Origin: Cupriavidus taiwanensis LMG 19424
GTDB lineage: Bacteria; Pseudomonadota; Gammaproteobacteria; Burkholderiales; Burkholderiaceae
Direction: 5' to 3'
Assembly: GCF_000069785.1 (NCBI RefSeq)
Contig: NC_010530.1
Location: 676,001-740,000, forward strand
Length of the DNA stretch: 64,000 nt
The notes beneath the pieces are model-generated. The model worked only from the letters and a program-made list of their open reading frames with translations. It was not told where the DNA came from and searched no databases. The first letter of the stretch is position 1. Every line of letters starts with the position of its first letter. The position numbers were made by a program, and so were the translations under genes. This document shows positions 45,443 to 54,488 of the stretch, piece by piece.

Positions 45443-46613
45443 GCGCGCGCTGGCGGTGCTGGCCTTTACGCTTGCGGCGGTGCTGGCGTCGCCACTGCAT
45501 GCCGCGGAGGTGCGCGTGGCGGTAGTGTCGCTGGCCGACGATGCCCGCCACGCGCCGCGGCGGCTGGCGCAGCGCTACCCCGACCAGCCGCAGGGCAGCG
45601 CGCTCGACGCCGCCCGGGTGGCGGCGGCGGAAGCGCGCTTTGCGCTGGAGGCCGCGGGCCAGTCGCTTCGGGTCGAGGCGCAGCAGGCCCGCACCGAAGC
45701 CGAGGTGGCCACGCTGGTTGCGGCGCTGGCGCGCCAGGGCACGCGTTTTATCCTGCTGGACCTGCCGCCGGCTTCGGTCAGGGCCGCGGCGGGCGCCGTC
45801 AGGCCCGGCGAGGCGCTGCTGTTCAATGTCTCGGCCGACGACGATGCATTGCGCGGCGCCGGCTGCGCGCCGGTGTTGCTGCATACGCTGCCGAGCATGC
45901 GCATGCGCGCCGACGCGCTGATGCAGTACCTGGCCGCGCGCAAGTGGCGCCGCGCGCTGTTGCTGAGCGGCCCCACGGCGGCCGACGCCGCGCAGCGCGA
46001 CGCGCTGGTGGGCGCGGCGCGGCGCTTCGGCATCGCCTGGAGCGCGCAGCGCGCGTTCCGGCTGTCCAACGATCCGCGCGAGCGCGACCAGGCCAATGTC
46101 AGGCTGCTGACCGGTGGCGCGGACTACGACGTGGTGGTGGTGGCCGACGCCGACGGCGAGTTCGCGCGCGGCCTGCCTTATGCCACGCAGCTGCCGCGCC
46201 CGGTGGTGGGCGCCAGCGGCCTCGGCGCGCAAGCCTGGCACTGGGCCTGGGAGCGCAACGGCGGGCCGCAGCTCAACCGGCGCTTCGCCCGCGCCGCGGG
46301 CCGGCCGATGACCGGCTACGACTGGGCCGCCTGGGTCGCGGTCAAGGCGATTGCCGAGAGCGTGGTGCGGCAGCCCGCGGGCTTTGCCGCGCAGGCGCAG
46401 GCACTGGCCGCGGGGCAGGTGGTGGTGGACGGCTTCAAGGGCCCGCCGCTGTCGTTCCGGCGCTGGGACCGCCAGCTGCGCCAGCCGCTGATGCTGGCGC
46501 ACCCCGACGGCGTAATCGGCACCGCGCCGGTCGAAGGCGTGCTGCATCCGAAGAACAACCTCGACACGCTGGGCGCCGACGAAGCCGACACCGCGTGCCG
46601 CGCCCCGACCTGA
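45435..46613 (+). CDS. Periplasmic binding protein of the PQQ-linked ABC system
   Basis: The 392-residue protein has a signal peptide (AFTLAAVLASPLHAAE) and a type-I periplasmic-binding (LivJ-like) fold: VRVAVVSLADDARHAPRR, ARQGTRFILLDLPPASV, LLFNVSADDDALRG, YLAARKWRRALLLSGPT and DYDVVVVADADGEFARG. It fits the PQQ_ABC_bind family (PedA1-like). It overlaps the propeller gene by 8 bp and is followed by the permease after 4 bp. The ligand is unknown. Lanthanide or its chelate is a reasonable guess. Confidence 0.8.
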   Translation: MTERALAVLAFTLAAVLASPLHAAEVRVAVVSLADDARHAPRRLAQRYPDQPQGSALDAARVAAAEARFALEAAGQSLRVEAQQARTEAEVATLVAALARQGTRFILLDLPPASVRAAAGAVRPGEALLFNVSADDDALRGAGCAPVLLHTLPSMRMRADALMQYLAARKWRRALLLSGPTAADAAQRDALVGAARRFGIAWSAQRAFRLSNDPRERDQANVRLLTGGADYDVVVVADADGEFARGLPYATQLPRPVVGASGLGAQAWHWAWERNGGPQLNRRFARAAGRPMTGYDWAAWVAVKAIAESVVRQPAGFAAQAQALAAGQVVVDGFKGPPLSFRRWDRQLRQPLMLAHPDGVIGTAPVEGVLHPKNNLDTLGADEADTACRAPT

Positions 46614-46617
46614 CACC

Positions 46618-47448
46618 ATGACCCTGCCCGCCACCATGCCTTCGTCGATGCGCCATCGCTGGCGTGCGCTGCGCGCGGTCTGCGGCCGCGAGCTGCGCAA
46701 GTACGTGCGCCAGCCCGGGCGGCTGCTGTCGTCGCTGGTGCGCCCGCTGCTGTGGCTGCTGGTGTTCGCCGCCGGCTTCCAGAACGCGCTGGGCGTTGCC
46801 ATCGCGCCGCCGTATGACAGCTATATCGAATACCAGGTCTATGTCGCGCCCGGGCTGCTGGGCATGATCGCGCTGTTCAACGGCATGCAGTCGTCGCTGG
46901 CCATGGTGTACGACCGCGAGATGGGTGTGATGCGGCTGCTGCTGACCGCGCCGCTGCCACGCGGCTGGCTGCTGGGCTGCAAGCTGGCGGCGGGCACGCT
47001 GCTGTCGCTGCTGCAGATGGCGGCCTTCCTGCTGGTGGCGGCGGGGTTCGGCATCCGATTTGCGCCGCTGCACCTGCTGGCGGGCTTGGGCGCGATGACG
47101 CTGGCCGCGCTGATGCTGGGCGCGCTCGGCCTGCTGCTGTCGGTCCACGTGCGCCAGCTGGAGAACTTTGCCGGGACCATGAACTTCGTGATCTTCCCGA
47201 TGTTTTTCATCAGCTCGGCGCTGTATCCGCTGTGGCGCCTGCAGGAGTCGGGCGCCGACGCGGTGTACCAGCTGGCGCGCCTGAACCCGTTCACGCATGC
47301 GGTGGAGGCGATCCGCTTCGCGCTGTACGGGCAGCTGGCGCCCCAAAGCCTGGCCATCGTCGCGGGCGGCGCAGTGGTTTTCTTCGCGCTGGCGCTGCGC
47401 GGCTATGACCCGCAGCGCGGCATGGCGCGCCGCGGGCCGCCGGCATGA
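46618..47448 (+). CDS. pedC: ABC-2-type permease, PedC-like
   Basis: The 276-residue membrane protein has six helices and the ABC-2 motif RELRKYVRQPGRLLSSLVRPLLWLLVFAAGFQ at the start. GMIALFNGMQSSLAMVYDREMGVMRLLLTAPLPRGW and IFPMFFISSALYPLW are typical. It is the membrane part for the ATPase at 43638. It overlaps the SoxYZ-like gene by 4 bp. Confidence 0.85.
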   Translation: MTLPATMPSSMRHRWRALRAVCGRELRKYVRQPGRLLSSLVRPLLWLLVFAAGFQNALGVAIAPPYDSYIEYQVYVAPGLLGMIALFNGMQSSLAMVYDREMGVMRLLLTAPLPRGWLLGCKLAAGTLLSLLQMAAFLLVAAGFGIRFAPLHLLAGLGAMTLAALMLGALGLLLSVHVRQLENFAGTMNFVIFPMFFISSALYPLWRLQESGADAVYQLARLNPFTHAVEAIRFALYGQLAPQSLAIVAGGAVVFFALALRGYDPQRGMARRGPPA

Positions 47449-48245
47449 TGCGCCGCCGGCAAGGCATGGTGCTGCTGGTGCTGGCCTGGCTGCGGCTGGC
47501 CAACACCAGCGCATTCGCAGACACCGGCACCGGTGCGGTCATGGCGCACAGCGATCCCATGCAGTCGCCGCAATGGGCCTGGATCCACAAGGAACTGCTG
47601 CAGCAGGGGCCGGTGGTGTTCGACAGCCGCGTGCGCGTCACCGGGCCCGCTTTCGCGGAAGACCCCATGCGCGTGCCGATTGCCTTCGACGCGTCGGCGC
47701 TGGGCGAAGTCGAGCGCATCGTGGTGGCGGTGGACCGCAACCCGATCCGCCCGGTGCTGGCGTTCGAGCCGCTGCGGGTGCGGCCGTCGCTGTCGTTCCG
47801 CTTCAAGCTCGAGCAGGCCTCGCCGGTGCGGGTGGCGGCACGCACGCGCGATGGTACCTGGCATGTCGGCAGCGCATGGGTCGACGCCGGCGGTGGTGGC
47901 TGCACCGTGCCCGGCGCGACCCGCCGCGACGGCAGCTGGAGCCGCACGCTCAACCGGGTCGAGGCGCGCGTATTCCCGGGACTTGGCGAGGGCGGCGCAC
48001 GCGTGCGGCTGCGCGTGATGCACCCGATGGACACCGGCCTGGTCGCCGGCATCCCGGCGTTCCATATCGAAACGCTGGTGCTGGCCGACGCGTCCAGGCA
48101 GCCCCTGTTGCGCCTGGCCCTGCACGAGCCCGTGGCCGAGAACCCGATCTTCTCGTTCGACCTGCGCGAGGCCGTGGTGCCGGGCATGACCGTGTCCGGC
48201 CACGACAACAATGGCAACCACATCGCGGCGCGGGTGTCGCCATGA
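47445..48245 (+). CDS. Quinoprotein-associated SoxYZ-like fused carrier
   Basis: The 266-residue exported protein is a fusion of a SoxY-like and a SoxZ-like domain. The SoxY domain ends in AWVDAGGGGCTVPG, where Cys153 sits in the Gly-rich swinging arm, and the SoxZ part follows (VRLRVMHPMDTG...). In Sox enzymes the Cys carries sulfur intermediates. The version near PQQ dehydrogenases is found together with the zinc-hydrolase-like proteins and is of unknown function. It overlaps both neighbouring genes. Confidence 0.83.
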   Translation: MMRRRQGMVLLVLAWLRLANTSAFADTGTGAVMAHSDPMQSPQWAWIHKELLQQGPVVFDSRVRVTGPAFAEDPMRVPIAFDASALGEVERIVVAVDRNPIRPVLAFEPLRVRPSLSFRFKLEQASPVRVAARTRDGTWHVGSAWVDAGGGGCTVPGATRRDGSWSRTLNRVEARVFPGLGEGGARVRLRVMHPMDTGLVAGIPAFHIETLVLADASRQPLLRLALHEPVAENPIFSFDLREAVVPGMTVSGHDNNGNHIAARVSP

Positions 48246-49186
48246 GGCGCGTATTGCCGTCGCTGCTGCTGTGGCTGGCCACTGCCGCGGTCTGCGCGGC
48301 ACCCGCGCAGCCACCCGACTACCGGCTGGCCCCACGCGAGATCGCCGCCGGCGTGTGGCTGCTGGAAGGCGCCAACGCCGACTTCGCGCCGGAAAATGGC
48401 TGCAACATCATCAATACCGCGTTCCTCGACACCGGCGACGGCGTGGTGGTGATCAACACCGGTCCGTCGCGCGCGTACGGCGAGCAGCAGCGCCGTGCCA
48501 TCGCGGCGCTGACCGGCGCGCCGGTACGGCTGGTGCTGAACCTGAACCAGCATCCCGATTATTTCTTCGGCAACCAGGCCTATGCCGACGTAGGCGGCAG
48601 CGCGCTGCCCGCCACCATCGCGGGCGCGCAGCGCGAAGGCGCGGCCTATGCCGACAACCTCTACCGATTGTGCGGCGACTGGATGCGCGGCACCGAGCCC
48701 GCGCCGCCGGCGCATGCGCTGGAGGCCGGGCCACGCACGATCGGCCGCCGCACGCTGGAGCTGATCCGCCTGCAAGGCCACACCGACGCGGACCTGGTGC
48801 TGCTGGACCGGGATGCCGGCATCGTCTTTGCCGGCGGGCTGGTGTTCCGTGAGCGCATTCCGACCACGCCGCACGCGCACATCGGCCGCTGGCTGGACAG
48901 CCTCGCGCGGCTGCAGGCGCTGATGGAGCAGAGCGGGGCGCGCCTGCTGGTGCCCAGCCACGGGCCCGCGCTGGGCGGCACGGAAGCCATCGCGCAGACG
49001 CGCGCCTACCTGCAATGGCTGGATGGGCGGCTGCGCCAGGCCGCGGCGCAGGGACGCGACCTGGCCGAGGTCATGGCCATGCCGGTGCCCGAGCCTTTTG
49101 CGCGCTGGGGCGCGATGCCCGCCGAGTATCTGCGCAACGTGATCCATCTCTACCCGGCGCACGAGGAAGCCGCGCTGGGCCAGTGA
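48242..49186 (+). CDS. Quinoprotein relay metallo-beta-lactamase-fold protein 2
   Basis: The 314-residue exported protein has the MBL fold. It starts YRLAPREIAAGVWLLEGANADFAPENGCNIINTAFLDTGDGVVVINTGPS. The metal site is altered: the usual HxHxDH reads NQHPDY (LNLNQHPDYFFGN), and the later GD of the fold is GG (FAGGLVF). One His and the Asp of HPD remain, so zinc binding is doubtful. The end of the ABC/SoxYZ operon is followed by the sigma54-controlled dehydrogenase. Confidence 0.8.
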   Translation: MRRVLPSLLLWLATAAVCAAPAQPPDYRLAPREIAAGVWLLEGANADFAPENGCNIINTAFLDTGDGVVVINTGPSRAYGEQQRRAIAALTGAPVRLVLNLNQHPDYFFGNQAYADVGGSALPATIAGAQREGAAYADNLYRLCGDWMRGTEPAPPAHALEAGPRTIGRRTLELIRLQGHTDADLVLLDRDAGIVFAGGLVFRERIPTTPHAHIGRWLDSLARLQALMEQSGARLLVPSHGPALGGTEAIAQTRAYLQWLDGRLRQAAAQGRDLAEVMAMPVPEPFARWGAMPAEYLRNVIHLYPAHEEAALGQ

Positions 49187-49202
49187 AGGCATCTGGCCTG
49201 GC

Positions 49203-49238
49203 TGTTCAATTCTGGCGCAGCTGCAACGCAGTGTTGCA
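49203..49238. promoter_or_regulatory. Paired candidate activator sites before the dehydrogenase
   Basis: TGTTCA-ATTCT-GGCGCA (49203-49219) and TGCAAC-GCAGT-GTTGCA (49222-49238) are 19 bp apart start to start, with the second a perfect 6-5-6 palindrome. They are about 64-99 bp upstream of the -24 element, the usual distance for a sigma54 activator. Confidence 0.55.
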
Positions 49239-49301
49239 CGCTGACGCGGGCCGCGGCCATGCGGCTGGCCCGCCGGGCGCGCGATCTGGGCGCCGGCCCA
49301 C

Positions 49302-49316
49302 TGGCATGGGATTTGC
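49302..49316 (+). promoter_or_regulatory. Sigma54 promoter of the quinoprotein dehydrogenase
   Basis: TGGCATG-GGAT-TTGC matches the -24/-12 consensus TGGCACG-N4-TTGC at 10 of 11 fixed positions with correct spacing. The ATG is 68 bp downstream, with GAGGAG in between. It is the best such element in the window. Confidence 0.82.
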
Positions 49317-49383
49317 CATTTGCGTGCTGGTGTGTGGCGCAGTGGCGCACCAGCGAAACCCAAAACAATGAGAGGAGATGGCA

Positions 49384-51147
49384 ATGAGGACCTTACGAGT
49401 AGGGCTGGCAATCGCGGCAACCTCGGCGGCAATCGCGGCCGCCGCGGCGAGCGTTGCCGCGCAGGCGGCGGTGAGCGACGCCATGATCGAGAACGACGCC
49501 AAGTCCCCCGGCGACGTGCTGTCGTGGGGCATGGGCCCGCAGGGCCAGCGCTATTCGACGCTGGCGCGCATCAATACGAAGAACGTGGACCGGCTGGTGC
49601 CGGCGTGGTCGTTCTCGTTCGGTGGCGAGAAGCAGCGCGGGCAGGAATCGCAGCCGCTGATCCACGACGGCAAGATGTTCGTCACGGCCTCGTATTCGCG
49701 CATCTATGCGCTCGACGCGAAGACCGGGCGCAAGCTGTGGAAGTACGAGCACCGCCTGCCTGAAGGCATCATGCCTTGCTGCGACGTGGTCAACCGGGGC
49801 GCGGCGCTGTACGACAACCTGGTGATCTTCGGCACGCTCGACGCCCAGTTGGTCGCGCTGGACCAGAACAGCGGCAAGGTGGTGTGGAAGGAGAAGCTGG
49901 AAGACTACGCGGCCGGCTATTCGTACACGGCCGCGCCGCTGGTGGCCAAGGGCCTGGTGCTGACCGGCATCTCGGGCGGCGAATTCGGGGTGGTCGGGCG
50001 CGTCGACGCACGCGACGCGAAGACCGGGCAGCTGGTGTGGTCGCGGCCGGTGGTCGAAGGCCATATGGGCTACAAGTACGACAAGGACGGCAACAAGACC
50101 GAGATCGGCATGACCGGCACCCAGAACGCCAGCTGGCCCGGCGAGACCTGGAAGACCGGCGGCGCGGCCACCTGGCTGGGCGGCACCTATGACCCGGCGA
50201 CCGGCCTGGCCTACTTCGGCACCGGCAACCCGGGCCCGTGGAACAGCCACATCCGCAAGGGCGACAACCTCTACTCCGCCTCCACCGTCGCGCTCGACCC
50301 CGCCACCGGCAAGATCGTCTGGCACTACCAGAACACCCCGAACGACGGCTGGGACTTCGACGGCGTGAACGAGTTCGTCACCTTCGACCTGGACGGCAAG
50401 CGCGTGGGCGGCAAGGCCGACCGCAATGGCTTCTTCTACGTCAACGATGCCACCAGCGGCAAGCTGGTCAACGCCTTCCCCTTCGTGAAGAAGATCACCT
50501 GGGCCACCGGCATCGACCTGAAGAGCGGCCGCCCCAACTACGTCGCCGAGGGCCGCCCGGGTGACCCGGCCGCCGCCAACGGCGAGAAGAAAGGCAAGTC
50601 GGTGTTCGCGGCGCCGGGCTTCCTGGGCGGCAAGAACCAGCAGCCGATGGCCTACAGCCCGCAGACCGGCCTGTTCTACGTGCCCGCCAACGAGTGGGGC
50701 ATGGACATCTGGAACGAGCCCATCAGCTACAAGAAGGGCGCCGCATTCCTGGGCGCGGGCTTCACCATCCAGCCGCTCAACGAGGACTACATTGGCTCGC
50801 TGCGCGCGATCAACCCCAAGACCGGCAAGATCGTCTGGGAGGTCAAGAACGGCGCGCCGCTGTGGGGCGGCGCCATGACCACCGCCGGCGGGCTGGTGTT
50901 CTGGGGCACGCCGGAAGGCTACCTGAAGGCCGCCGACGCGAAGACCGGCAAGGAGCTGTGGCAGTTCCAGACCGGCAGCGGCGTGGTCGCTCCGCCGGTC
51001 ACGTGGGAAGAGAACGGCGAGCAGTTCGTCGCGGTGGTATCCGGCTGGGGCGGCGCGGTGCCGCTGTGGGGCGGCGAGGTAGCCAAGCGCGTGAATTTCC
51101 TGGAGCAGGGCGGCTCGGTGTGGGTGTTCAAGCTGCACAAGAGCTGA
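49384..51147 (+). CDS. PQQ-dependent alcohol dehydrogenase, lanthanide-type active site
   Basis: The 587-residue periplasmic quinoprotein has a signal peptide and eight-bladed propeller repeats (W-motifs such as [10 protein letters not shown] and KIVWHYQNT). It has the vicinal disulfide Cys132-Cys133 (MPCCDVV), the metal ligands Glu200 (ISGGEFG) and Asn282 (GTGNPGPWN), and the catalytic Asp324 in WDFDG. The residue two after it is Asp326. In Ca-type enzymes this is Ala, Ser or Thr; Asp there marks XoxF- and PedH-type lanthanide enzymes. It oxidises primary alcohols and passes electrons to cytochrome c. The ATG at 49384 has GAGGAG six bases upstream, while one two codons earlier touches it. 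Confidence 0.9.
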   Translation: MRTLRVGLAIAATSAAIAAAAASVAAQAAVSDAMIENDAKSPGDVLSWGMGPQGQRYSTLARINTKNVDRLVPAWSFSFGGEKQRGQESQPLIHDGKMFVTASYSRIYALDAKTGRKLWKYEHRLPEGIMPCCDVVNRGAALYDNLVIFGTLDAQLVALDQNSGKVVWKEKLEDYAAGYSYTAAPLVAKGLVLTGISGGEFGVVGRVDARDAKTGQLVWSRPVVEGHMGYKYDKDGNKTEIGMTGTQNASWPGETWKTGGAATWLGGTYDPATGLAYFGTGNPGPWNSHIRKGDNLYSASTVALDPATGKIVWHYQNTPNDGWDFDGVNEFVTFDLDGKRVGGKADRNGFFYVNDATSGKLVNAFPFVKKITWATGIDLKSGRPNYVAEGRPGDPAAANGEKKGKSVFAAPGFLGGKNQQPMAYSPQTGLFYVPANEWGMDIWNEPISYKKGAAFLGAGFTIQPLNEDYIGSLRAINPKTGKIVWEVKNGAPLWGGAMTTAGGLVFWGTPEGYLKAADAKTGKELWQFQTGSGVVAPPVTWEENGEQFVAVVSGWGGAVPLWGGEVAKRVNFLEQGGSVWVFKLHKS

Positions 51148-51210
51148 GGGAATCAACGGTGGCACGGGCCCCGCGCGGGCGCTAATGCCGTGCAGTCGAA
51201 GCATCAGTCA

Positions 51211-51302
51211 CCACCGTCATTCCCGCGCAGGCGGTAATCCAGCGTCTTTCACGTCCCCTTCGGGAAAAATCACTGGGTTCCCGCCTTCGCGGGAACGACG
51301 GT
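51211..51302. repeat. REP-like imperfect palindrome, copy 1
   Basis: The element has two outer arms (CCGTCATTCCCGCGCAGG... and ...CCTTCGCGGGAACGACGGT) around a short CCCCTTCGGG centre, about 92 bp. It lies in the 200 bp between the dehydrogenase and its cytochrome. The left arm carries small mismatches. A second copy is at 61336-61429. Such sequences are common intergenic repeats in many proteobacteria. It could stop or process the transcript. Confidence 0.78.
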
Positions 51303-51347
51303 CGTCGACTGAACGGCATTGCCACAGCATCGGATCGGGATACAGGT

Positions 51348-51671
51348 ATGAAGAAAGAATGGATGGCGCTGGCGGCGGTTGGCGCGATGTTGCCGGGCGC
51401 GGCGCTGGCCGCCACGGCGGCGGAGATGCAGGCGCTGGCCGACAAGAGCGGCTGCTTTTCCTGCCATGGCATGCAGTCAAAGCTGGTGGGGCCCGGGTTT
51501 GCCGAGGTGGCGGCGCGGTACAAGGGCGATAGTCAGGCGGCCGCTTCGCTGGCGAAGAAGATTCGCGAGGGCGGCAAGGGGGCGTGGGGCAGGATTCCTA
51601 TGCCGCCGCATGGAAATCTGGGAGAGGACGATGCGAGGAAGCTGGCGGAGTGGGTGCTTGGGGGCGGTTGA
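51348..51671 (+). CDS. Small periplasmic cytochrome c (c551/c552 type)
   Basis: The 107-residue class-I cytochrome has a signal peptide ending GAALAATA, the haem site CFSCH (GCFSCHGMQSKLVGPGF) and the Met ligand in GRIPMPPHG. It is the likely electron acceptor of the dehydrogenase just upstream, or the link to the oxidase. It is separated from it by the REP-like element, so its own promoter is unclear. Confidence 0.88.
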   Translation: MKKEWMALAAVGAMLPGAALAATAAEMQALADKSGCFSCHGMQSKLVGPGFAEVAARYKGDSQAAASLAKKIREGGKGAWGRIPMPPHGNLGEDDARKLAEWVLGGG

Positions 51672-51725
51672 GCCAGGGCGGGGCGTGGGCTGCGGGCGCT
51701 GCGTCGGCCGCGGCCCCGTCGTGGA

Positions 51726-51935
51726 CGGCCGGCGCAAGACCCGCTTGCGGCGGCGCCGGCGTGGGCGTTGATTCAGTGCTCGCCGTATCGGTCGGTTCTT
51801 GGTTTGTGATGCTTGGCGGGTGCTGCTGTTCGGCCGGCGCAAGACCCGCTTGCGGCGGCGCCGGCGCGGGCGTTGATTCAGCGCTCGCCGTATCCGTGGG
51901 TTCTTGGTTTGTCGTGCTTGGCGGGCGTGGGCTGT
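51726..51935. repeat. Two tandem 105-bp units
   Basis: The sequence from 51726 (CGGCCGGCGCAAGACCCG...) is repeated from 51831 with only a few changes. Each copy contains GCTTGCGGCGGCGCCGGC, GGCGTTGATTCAG and GTTCTTGGTTTGT. The period is exactly 105 bp, a multiple of three, so all frames repeat with it. Confidence 0.88.
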
Positions 51936-51937
51936 TT

Positions 51938-51985
51938 CGCCGGCGTAGCCGGCGACCTCCTTTCTGTCCGAGCGACAGAAAGGAG
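51938..51985. repeat. Two adjacent hairpins
   Basis: CGCCGGC-GTA-GCCGGCG (51938-51954) is followed at once by CTCCTTTCTGTC-CGAGC-GACAGAAAGGAG (51957-51985), a perfect 12-bp stem. Repeats of the second kind are widespread in Burkholderia/Xanthomonas-type genomes. Confidence 0.75.
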
Positions 51986-52295
51986 GCAAAGAGCGCGTCG
52001 CCTGGGCGGCTGGCCAAGGCGGCGTTGGTGGTTCGAACGGTGGTGACTTGCGGTGAGGCGGTTGGTGGTTCGACCCTGCTGACGCTACCTGGAGGTGCCT
52101 GGCGTTCGAGGTCGGATGGACGAACCCGACTTTAGGTCGGTGGCAGCCTGCTTATCACGTTATTGGTGGGACGCCTTCGGCTGCGCTGCGCGCGCGCTCT
52201 ATCTTAGGTCTAATGCTCTGGCACGGAGTGCGTCGCTGCGCTCGCACGCGTTGTCGCGGGCGACCCGTCTGGCTTTTGTTGCCCGCATGTTTGCT

Positions 52296-52321
52296 CCCCT
52301 CTCCCGCTGGCGGGAGAGGGG
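52296..52321. repeat. Perfect hairpin downstream of pqqE
   Basis: The arms CCCCTCTCCCGC and GCGGGAGAGGGG (12 bp, 2-nt loop) lie 58 bp past the pqqE stop on its strand. No T run follows, so it is not a standard terminator, but it could protect the pqq transcript's end. Confidence 0.65.
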
Positions 52322-52379
52322 CGGGGGAGAGGGCCGGAGCATCCACGAAGTCAACCGCATCTATCCGCGCGGCCCAACC

Positions 52380-53555
52380 TTATCCCCCGGAATTCCGCGA
52401 TGAACCCAATCTCAACGAGTTGGCATCGCTGCGAAACACCATCGGATACTCGCGCGCTTGCGCCGCAGTTTGTGCCGCCGCCAACCGGCCCTCCAGCACG
52501 ATCTCGCGCAGCCGCCCGTGCCCGGGTGCCTGCGCGCAGGCGGGGTCGGTCGCGGCGGCATCGCCGGTGACCAGGAAGGCCTGGCAGCGGCAGCCGCCTA
52601 GATCCGCTTCGCGGTGTTCGCAGGACCGGCACGGTTGCGGCATCCACTGCGTGCCGCGAAAGCGGCGGAAGGCGTCGCTGTGTTGCCAGATATCGCGCAG
52701 CGTTCCAGTCTTGACGTTGGGCAGCACCAGGTCCGGCAGCATGCGGGCCGCGTGGCACGGCAGCGCGGTGCCGTCCGGCGCCACGCCAAGGAACGTCGTG
52801 CCCCAGCCGTTCATGCATTTCTTGGGCCGTTCCTCGAAGTAGTCCGGCACCACGAACAGGAGCTGGCATTGCCGGCCGATGCGCGCGCGGTACTGCCGCA
52901 CCACGGCCTCGGCCTCGATCAGCTGTTCGCGGGTCGGCATCAGCGCCAGCCGGTTTTCCCAGGCCCAGCCGTAATACTGCGTGTTGGCCAGCTCCAGGTA
53001 TTCGGCGCCGAGCTGCAAGGCCAGCTCGATGATGGTGCCGACGTGCGGCAAGTTGTGCCGGTGCAGCACGCAGTTCATCACCATCGGATAGCCGTGCGCC
53101 TTGATCAGCCTGGCAACGCGCTGCTTCAGCTCGAACGTGCGCGTGCTCGACAGGAAGTCATTGAGCTCGCGCGTGGAGTCCTGGAACGACAGCTGGATAT
53201 GGTCCAGGCCCGCCTCGCGCAGCGCCGCCAGGCGGGCATCGGTCAGGCCCACGCCGGAGGTGATCAGGTTGGTGTAGAAGCCGAGGCCGCGCGCATGGCG
53301 CACCAGCGTCTCGAGGTCCTTGCGCAGCAGCGGCTCGCCGCCGGACAGGCCCAGCTGCACCGCGCCCAGCGCGCGTGCCTGGGTAAACACGTCGCACCAC
53401 TGCGCGGTATCCAATTCCTCGGCATGGCGGGCATAGTCGACCGGATTGGAGCAGAACGCGCAGTGCAGCGGGCAGCGGTAGGTCAGCTCCGCCAGCAGCC
53501 ACAGCGGCGGGCCGGGCGGCGCCGGCTCAGACCAGCCAGCCGCGTTCGGTGGCAT
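52380..53555 (-). CDS. pqqE: PQQ synthesis radical-SAM enzyme PqqE
   Basis: The 391-residue radical SAM protein makes the Glu-Tyr carbon-carbon bond in PqqA. The SAM cluster motif CPLHCAFC (CxxxCxxC) is near residue 30, with LGLSGGEPLLRKDLE after it. The C-terminal SPASM cysteines are present (PCHAARML, PCRSCEHREADLGGCRCQAF). The ATG at 53555 overlaps pqqD by 29 bp. The C-terminal end carries a slightly longer tail than in most PqqE. Confidence 0.95.
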   Translation of the reverse strand: MPPNAAGWSEPAPPGPPLWLLAELTYRCPLHCAFCSNPVDYARHAEELDTAQWCDVFTQARALGAVQLGLSGGEPLLRKDLETLVRHARGLGFYTNLITSGVGLTDARLAALREAGLDHIQLSFQDSTRELNDFLSSTRTFELKQRVARLIKAHGYPMVMNCVLHRHNLPHVGTIIELALQLGAEYLELANTQYYGWAWENRLALMPTREQLIEAEAVVRQYRARIGRQCQLLFVVPDYFEERPKKCMNGWGTTFLGVAPDGTALPCHAARMLPDLVLPNVKTGTLRDIWQHSDAFRRFRGTQWMPQPCRSCEHREADLGGCRCQAFLVTGDAAATDPACAQAPGHGRLREIVLEGRLAAAQTAAQAREYPMVFRSDANSLRLGSSRNSGG

Positions 53556-53799
53556 GTTTGACAAAGGCGTGGACCTCCGGCGCGATGCCCTGCACGCCAA
53601 AGGCTGCCTGCAGGTCGTCGATCAGCATGTCGAGGGTATGGTTGCCGTCGCAGCGCTGCAGGATCGCGGCGGCGCTGTCGTTGAGGGTGACCATCCCTTC
53701 CGGATACAGCAGCACCCAGCTTTGCTGCGAGTCTTCCCACTGCAGGCGGAAGGTGCGGTGCAGGGTGGGCGTGGCGAGGTCTTGCGTGCCGGCGGTCAT
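53527..53799 (-). CDS. pqqD: PqqA-binding chaperone PqqD
   Basis: The 90-residue RiPP-recognition protein brings PqqA to PqqE. It has [36 protein letters not shown], characteristic of PqqD, and overlaps pqqC by 4 bp and pqqE by 29 bp. Confidence 0.94.
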   Translation of the reverse strand: MTAGTQDLATPTLHRTFRLQWEDSQQSWVLLYPEGMVTLNDSAAAILQRCDGNHTLDMLIDDLQAAFGVQGIAPEVHAFVKHATERGWLV

Positions 53800-54488
53800 G
53801 GGTTGGCCTGCTGGATGGCATCGAGCATCGACCACAGCACGTCGAGCTTGAATTGCAGGATGTCGAGGGCGCGCTGCTGTTGCGCGGCGCTGCGGAAGTA
53901 GTCCAGCGTCACGCGCAAGCCGTGGTCGACGTCGCGCCGCGCCAGCGGGATGCGCGAGCGGAAGTAGTCCAGCCCCCCGGCCTCGATCCACGGATAGTGC
54001 GAGGGCCAGCCGGCCAGCCGCTCCTGGTGGATCTTGGGCGCGAACATCTCCGTCAGCGACGAGCACACCGCCTCCTGCCAAGGCGCGCGGCGCGCGAAGT
54101 TGACATAGGCATCGACGGCGAAGCGCACGCCGGGCAGCACCTGCTGGTGGCTCAGCAGCGCGTCGCGCTCCAGGCCGACAGCCTCGCCCAGCCGCAGCCA
54201 GGCCTCGATGCCGCCGGGCTGGGTGTCAGTGCCGTCGTGGTCGAGGATGCGCACCACCCATTCGCGGCGCGTGGCGCGGTCGGGGCAGTTGGACAGGATC
54301 GCGGCGTCCTTCAGCGGGATGCTGGCCTGGTAGTAGAAGCGGTTGGCCACCCAGGTGCGGATCTGCGCGGGCGTGCATTGGCCTGCCGCCATGCGCTGGT
54401 TGAACGGGTGGTGGATGTGGTAGCCGCTTTCGCGGGCGCGCAGGCGCGCCTCGAATTCGGCCGGAGTCCAGGCAACGGTGGCAGTCAT
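53796..54488 (-). CDS. pqqC: Pyrroloquinoline-quinone synthase PqqC
   Basis: The 230-residue all-helical oxidase carries out the last ring closure and oxidation to [35 protein letters not shown] and [50 protein letters not shown] hold the conserved substrate-binding His, Arg and Tyr residues. It overlaps pqqB and pqqD by 4 bp each. Confidence 0.95.
   Translation of the reverse strand: MTATVAWTPAEFEARLRARESGYHIHHPFNQRMAAGQCTPAQIRTWVANRFYYQASIPLKDAAILSNCPDRATRREWVVRILDHDGTDTQPGGIEAWLRLGEAVGLERDALLSHQQVLPGVRFAVDAYVNFARRAPWQEAVCSSLTEMFAPKIHQERLAGWPSHYPWIEAGGLDYFRSRIPLARRDVDHGLRVTLDYFRSAAQQQRALDILQFKLDVLWSMLDAIQQANP

Larger units (their letters stand above)
51672..52379. other. Repeat-rich 708-bp gap between cytochrome and pqqE
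   Basis: No gene is supported here. The gap contains two tandem 105-bp units (51726-51935), two adjacent hairpins (51938-51985) and another perfect hairpin (52296-52321). A minus-strand frame (51598-52017) has matching 35-codon repeats but overlaps the cytochrome gene and has no ribosome site. Confidence 0.7.

Noticed and set aside
51938..51985. The twin hairpins as a Rho-independent terminator of the cytochrome gene
   Set aside because: They lie more than 260 bp past the stop and no T run follows either stem.
51598..52017. A minus-strand gene of 139 codons with 35-residue repeats
   Set aside because: It overlaps the end of the cytochrome gene, lacks a ribosome site, and its repeats follow from the 105-bp DNA duplication. 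Kept only as a possibility under the repeat finding.
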